Below are positions 9,501-12,177 of a stretch of 12,177 nt of DNA, piece by piece. Position 1 is the stretch's first letter. Each line of letters opens with the position of its first letter. The notes beneath the pieces are model-generated. The model made no database searches and was not told the DNA's origin. It saw nothing but the letters and a program-made list of their open reading frames with translations. This DNA is from Phoronis ovalis. Lineage: Eukaryota > Phoronida > Phoronidae. The DNA lies in contig JAOXYB010047203.1 of NCBI GenBank assembly GCA_028565635.1, positions 1 through 12,177 on the forward strand, read 5' to 3'. The position numbers and the translations under genes are program-made.

Positions 9501-11590
9501 GACGAGTGTTCTAATCTCACGAAGGGAGCACATTAATCTACAGTCCGGTGCTTTTTTAACAGCTTATAAGGACCAGTGTGTGGCTATTTTTATATTTGTG
9601 TTACTCTTTCTTGTGGAAACGAAGTCGACCCGGGTAACTCCTCCCTTTTAATATAAATCAATGCATCAATTTAGTATGGGGAGGCACATTTACGCTGAAC
9701 CCATAAATTCATATCATCTTATATTAAACCGAGTAAAAATATATAATCTTAAACCACACAGAAGATATTAATCATAGTATAAGCCATGATCACACTTTTG
9801 TTTTACAGACGGCGAAAACATCGGCAGTGGTGCTATACAATTTAACACAAAATCCAGACAAACTAAAAAATTTAGTGGAAGAAATTGATCGCGTTGTTCC
9901 TAGCAATGGTCCATTAACCCAACAAGCTCTCGATCAAATGTCTTATCTTAAAGCTTGCGTTAAAGAATCGTTTAGGTGAGTGCCTCACGAGCAGAAAACT
10001 ATTCATTATGTATGCGGATACGGTCCTACTATTCTAGCTTTCCATTGCAAAACCACTTTTTCTCCGAGTGGGTCGGTATTTTGCCTCTAAATGCATATGG
10101 CGACAAAAACTGTTCTGCTACCAAAACTTTTCAACTTTTTTTTGCAAGATAGGCATTCATTCATACCTTTTTTGAACATATGTTTTCAATATTTGCTATT
10201 ATATTTTACATCTATACATTCGAAATCATCCAGCAGTTAATCTTACAACTGCTAGTTTTTAAGTAATAAAAACGGTGTATAAAAAATGTATTTATGCTGC
10301 GTTTTGTATGATGAGTTATTTTTTTAAATTGGGATAAGAAACTCTATAGGTGATGAAGTAAAATCCGTTTCTAATACAAATGTTTGTAAACTTTCAGGTT
10401 AACATTTCCAGTGAGTTTTGGATCGATAAGAACGCTGGATCAAGACATTGTTTTGAACGGATACAGAATTCCTGCTGGGGTATACTTTATTATTGTACAT
10501 ATACATAAATTTAGAAATCTTTCATAAAGGTATAGGTTTTCTTTACTTTGCATAGAAAATATTTTTTTACATTGTAATCATTATTTTGAAATTTCTTGTT
10601 CATAGAATTTTAAATACCCAGTTTGTAACATAATGCAATGCAATACTTCCGTAAATGCAATGTGCCGGCCATTTTTGTAATATGATTGTAGGTACATCTT
10701 AAATTTTCGTAGGTGATGATAATGGCTAACAGCGCCGCCATGTGCCAATTAGAAGAATACTTCCCAGAATCCCAGATGTTTATCCCAGAACGCTGGCTTA
10801 GAGATAATCAACAAAGCATGAAAATTGATAATAATACGGCTTCCTTCATCGTTCTCCCTTTCGGCCATGGTCCACGCTCGTGTATAGGAAGGCGCTTTGC
10901 AGAGCAGGAAATATATTTATTGATTGTCAAGGTAGGATGCTAGGGGGGGGGGGGGGGGCACTCGTGTAAAATATGGATAACTATATGCTCGTTAAAAAAA
11001 CCGCGTGAAAAGGGAGTTTCCTTAAAGACCAAGCTAAGGGTCCAATTTTCGCGGTGAGAGTCTACTACCAGCCATTTAAGTAAAACAAATATTGTTTTTG
11101 CTTGTCGAAAGTTTCAGTCGGCATAGTTCTTGTTAAGGGTACGTTTTTCGAACCTCTTCCATCAGGTTTTTTAGGATTTAAGCCATTAACAAGCATAATT
11201 ACCCACATTTCATTTGAGTAACCCCGGGAAGGAGGAATGCTTATATTCCGGAGGCTTATTAGAACTTTTACAATCACAATGACTTTTACAATCGCATTCC
11301 ACCAGTGCAGTGTCAAATATAATTTAATCTTTATAAAACTGAAGAGTATCTTATTGAGTTTTGCCATTAAGAAGGGAGACACAATAAAACAGAAAGGAAT
11401 CGTTTTGGCGTTTCGTAAATGTTCTTACTATACAATGAGTTCTAGAATTTTTTTTTACTTTTCGCTTTTATCATTTCAGATTCTTCAAAACTTCAAAGTA
11501 GATTATCAGGACGAACCTCTGGACACAATCAACAGTATATTTACCAGCCTAGAAAAATCACCGAGATTCACATTCAACCCACGTAGATAA
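6338..11590 (+). CDS. Mitochondrial-clan cytochrome P450, nine coding exons, 526 aa
   Basis: A heme-thiolate monooxygenase. Exons: 6338-6551, 7140-7365, 7744-7934, 8591-8786, 9116-9290, 9809-9975, 10398-10479, 10713-10931, 11480-11590. All junctions are GT-AG and the phases match, giving 1581 nt with no internal stop. Residues 1-35 are Arg-rich and nearly free of acidic residues, like a mitochondrial presequence, and no membrane anchor is evident. Motifs: PGP 53-55, C-helix W152xxxR156, I-helix AGVEST 330-335, ExxR 387-390, PERW 442-445, heme signature FGHGPRSCIG 467-476 with Cys474 as ligand. Lys382 and Lys386 in the K-helix and Arg477-Arg478 match the adrenodoxin-docking pattern of mitochondrial P450s. 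The length is normal for the clan. The substrate cannot be told from sequence alone; sterol or xenobiotic oxidation are both known in the clan. Confidence 0.93.
6552..7139 (+). other. Intron 1
   Basis: A 588-nt GT-AG intron. It contains only background open frames and a CT/AC-rich patch near 6845-6870. No other exon is evident. Confidence 0.8.
7140..7365 (+). CDS. P450 exon 2 (residues 72-146, phase 2 end)
   Basis: The acceptor TTTGAAG at 7133-7139 restores the frame, completing Gly72 as G|GT. It encodes SKYHKYGKIVREKAGPLEMV and FDPADV, then EGKYPFRG: the conserved A-helix, beta-1 and B-helix region of mitochondrial P450s. The donor is GG|GTAAGG. Confidence 0.9.
7366..7743 (+). other. Intron 2
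   Basis: A 378-nt intron from GTAAGG to TTTATTTTGCAG, AT-rich towards its 3' end. Nothing else is recognised in it. Confidence 0.85.
7744..7934 (+). CDS. P450 exon 3 (residues 147-210, phase 1 end)
   Basis: Encodes NGEKWYNTRRKVQ with the C-helix WxxxR motif (Trp152, Arg156), whose side chains normally contact the heme propionates, then MLRPASVAYYL and the D/E-helix region ending KELFRYTTE. The donor is G|GTATGT. This exon has no ATG-led open frame of its own. Confidence 0.92.
7935..8590 (+). other. Intron 3, carrying a MITE-like insertion
   Basis: A 656-nt intron from GTATGT to TTTATTGTAG. The palindromic element at 8239-8399 makes up about a quarter of it. The rest is AT-rich with no further feature. 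Confidence 0.85.
8239..8399. mobile_element. MITE-like near-palindromic element (161 bp) in intron 3
   Basis: The ends are perfect inverted repeats: TTATGGCGC at 8239-8247 and GCGCCATAA at 8391-8399. Internal arms also pair: 8277-8296 against the complement of 8351-8370 agrees at 18 of 20 positions (core GAAATTAACGTC). The outer TA on each side could be a TA target duplication of Tc1/mariner type. There is no coding capacity. Its GC and CpG content is clearly above the flanks, and it holds several ACGT cores, including TGACGTAA at 8323-8330. Confidence 0.75.
8591..8786 (+). CDS. P450 exon 4 (residues 211-275, phase 2 end)
   Basis: The acceptor TTGTAG completes Ala211 (G|CC). Encodes ISAVCFDTRLECF, the FDTRLGC-type block typical of the mitochondrial clan, followed by the F-G region with FPWYKFFRTPLYN and IWTFIRR. 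The donor GAG|GTTAGT gives the phase needed by exon 5. Confidence 0.9.
8787..9115 (+). other. Intron 4
   Basis: A 329-nt GT-AG intron ending TTTTCTTGTAG. AT-rich, no other feature. Confidence 0.85.
9116..9290 (+). CDS. P450 exon 5 (residues 276-334, phase 0 end)
   Basis: Completes Ser276 (AG|T) and encodes the H-helix, then LTLDEAANAVLGLFFAGVES, the first half of the I-helix. The exon ends exactly at the fifth position of the (A/G)Gx(D/E)T(T/S) motif, which is Ser334 here instead of the usual Thr. The donor is TCG|GTAAGT. Confidence 0.92.
9291..9808 (+). other. Intron 5
   Basis: A 518-nt intron from GTAAGT to TTTTACAG. It contains an imperfect TTA/TTAG microsatellite around 9326-9360 and a 9-bp inverted repeat (9363-9371 and 9430-9438). 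No exon-like sequence. Confidence 0.85.
9326..9360. repeat. Imperfect trinucleotide (TTA)n microsatellite
   Basis: TTA units interrupted by TTAG, within intron 5. Confidence 0.6.
9809..9975 (+). CDS. P450 exon 6 (residues 335-389, phase 2 end)
   Basis: Encodes TAKTSAVVLYNL, the second half of the I-helix, then the J-helix and the K-helix block YLKACVKESF. The E of ExxR is Glu387 and the Arg is completed across the next junction. Lys382 and Lys386 occupy positions known in this clan to contact adrenodoxin. The donor is AG|GTGAGT. Confidence 0.92.
9976..10397 (+). other. Intron 6
   Basis: A 422-nt GT-AG intron with acceptor AAACTTTCAG. AT-rich, nothing else recognised. Confidence 0.85.
10398..10479 (+). 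CDS. P450 exon 7 (residues 390-417, phase 0 end)
   Basis: Completes Arg390 of ExxR (AG|G) and encodes LTFPVSFGSIRTLDQD and GYRIPAG, the beta-1 strands after the K-helix. At 82 nt it is the shortest coding exon. The donor is GGG|GTATAC, weaker than the others. Confidence 0.85.
10480..10712 (+). other. Intron 7
   Basis: A 233-nt intron from GTATAC to TTTTCGTAG. No other feature. Confidence 0.8.
10713..10931 (+). CDS. P450 exon 8, heme-binding exon (residues 418-490, phase 0)
   Basis: Encodes EEYFPESQMFIPERWLR with the PERW meander motif (442-445) and FGHGPRSCIGRRFAEQE with heme ligand Cys474. Arg477-Arg478 directly after the Cys-x-Gly are characteristic of mitochondrial P450s. The donor is AAG|GTAGGA. 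Confidence 0.95.
10932..11479 (+). other. Intron 8
   Basis: A 548-nt intron from GTAGGA to ATCATTTCAG. It holds a run of 16 G and a GC-richer patch near 11221-11252. The open frames inside it show no known protein. Confidence 0.85.
10943..10958. repeat. G16 homopolymer in intron 8
   Basis: Sixteen consecutive G, starting 12 nt after the exon 8 donor. The length may be unreliable in sequencing. Confidence 0.85.
11480..11590 (+). CDS. P450 exon 9 (residues 491-526 and stop)
   Basis: The acceptor ATTTCAG precedes ILQNFKVDYQDEPLDT, the L-helix end and beta-3 region, and the chain ends RFTFNPRR followed by TAA at 11588-11590. The end position agrees with the usual C-terminus of the family. Confidence 0.9.
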   Translation: MLQNFKVDYQDEPLDTINSIFTSLEKSPRFTFNPRR

Positions 11591-12177
11591 TATGCGTTCT
11601 ATATCGAAACACACTTGTTTTTTTCTAATTTGCATATTCCTAAAATGGACAACCATTTTGTCTAGAACTAGTTATGTGCCTGCTGAAGTGCTATGACAGT
11701 TTAAATAACATAATGAAAAAGGGTAATTACTAATTTTCTGGAGGAGTTATGCATTCACTTACATTTATTCTTATGGATGGCAACCATTAGACCAATCTGT
11801 AAATTAAAAATATTCTCACAGCATTTTTATTAAAAAATAATTTCTAGTATAATCCGACTGACAGAGCACATTGCGTTGAGTTACATACGTCAAATATTTG
11901 ACTAAACCCTTTTTTATGAAAGGAGGATTCTTCGATATCAGATAGGGCAGCTATACATTTTAACATCGAATGTGACACAAAATAAGAAATAATATCCTGC
12001 TAGTCACCCGCTAGTCATCGAACAGTTATCCGATATTACAAGGCAATAGCAGATAAATTATTTATTTTGCTTACATATTCTGTAATGTCTGCAGTATTTT
12101 TTATCATAACATAAGGATGTAGACTCAGACATAAAACGCTTTATCGTCGGGTAAATGCAGCTTCATATGCGTGAATA
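11591..12177 (+). other. P450 3' UTR and downstream flank
   Basis: AT-rich sequence after the stop. ATTAAA hexamers at 11803-11808 and 11829-11834 are possible polyadenylation signals; no canonical AATAAA was seen close to the stop. A short tandem duplication of GCTAGTCA lies around 11999-12018. No further gene is seen before the window ends. Confidence 0.45.

Noticed and set aside
11065-11382. 105-codon minus-strand open frame in intron 8
   Set aside because: No recognisable protein motif; background open frame.

Overview
This is AT-rich invertebrate genomic DNA, with spliced coding sequence and several decayed transposons. The LINE copy resembles retrotransposons common in marine invertebrates, and the P450 lineage is also compatible with a mollusc or other lophotrochozoan. 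That placement is an inference, not a demonstrated identity.

The only intact gene is a mitochondrial-clan cytochrome P450 on the + strand (6338-11590). It has nine exons that join with consistent GT-AG sites and phases into 527 codons (526 residues plus stop). The protein has an Arg-rich N-terminus like a mitochondrial presequence, then a PGP hinge, WxxxR, an I-helix AGVEST, ExxR, PERW and the heme-thiolate signature FGHGPRSCIG. Basic residues in the K-helix and after the heme cysteine fit an adrenodoxin-type redox partner. No subfamily symbol is given.

The left half is a transposon graveyard. Positions 1-80 hold a 31-nt tandem repeat running off the edge. Positions 365-1866 (- strand) are a 5'-truncated LINE carrying the C-terminal part of a reverse transcriptase (YADD onward) with several stops and a frameshift, bounded by an imperfect 13-15-nt direct repeat that looks like its target-site duplication. 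Positions 2712-2992 (- strand) hold a relic of a basic repeated protein. Positions about 4260-4950 (- strand) hold a decayed transposase of the IS1595/ISXO2-like (Merlin) kind. None of these shows an intact reading frame.

Inside the P450 gene, intron 3 carries a 161-bp near-palindromic MITE-like element and intron 8 carries a run of 16 G. The remaining intergenic and intronic DNA shows no gene I can support. The genes do not form a functional unit: one host gene sits next to unrelated dead mobile elements.
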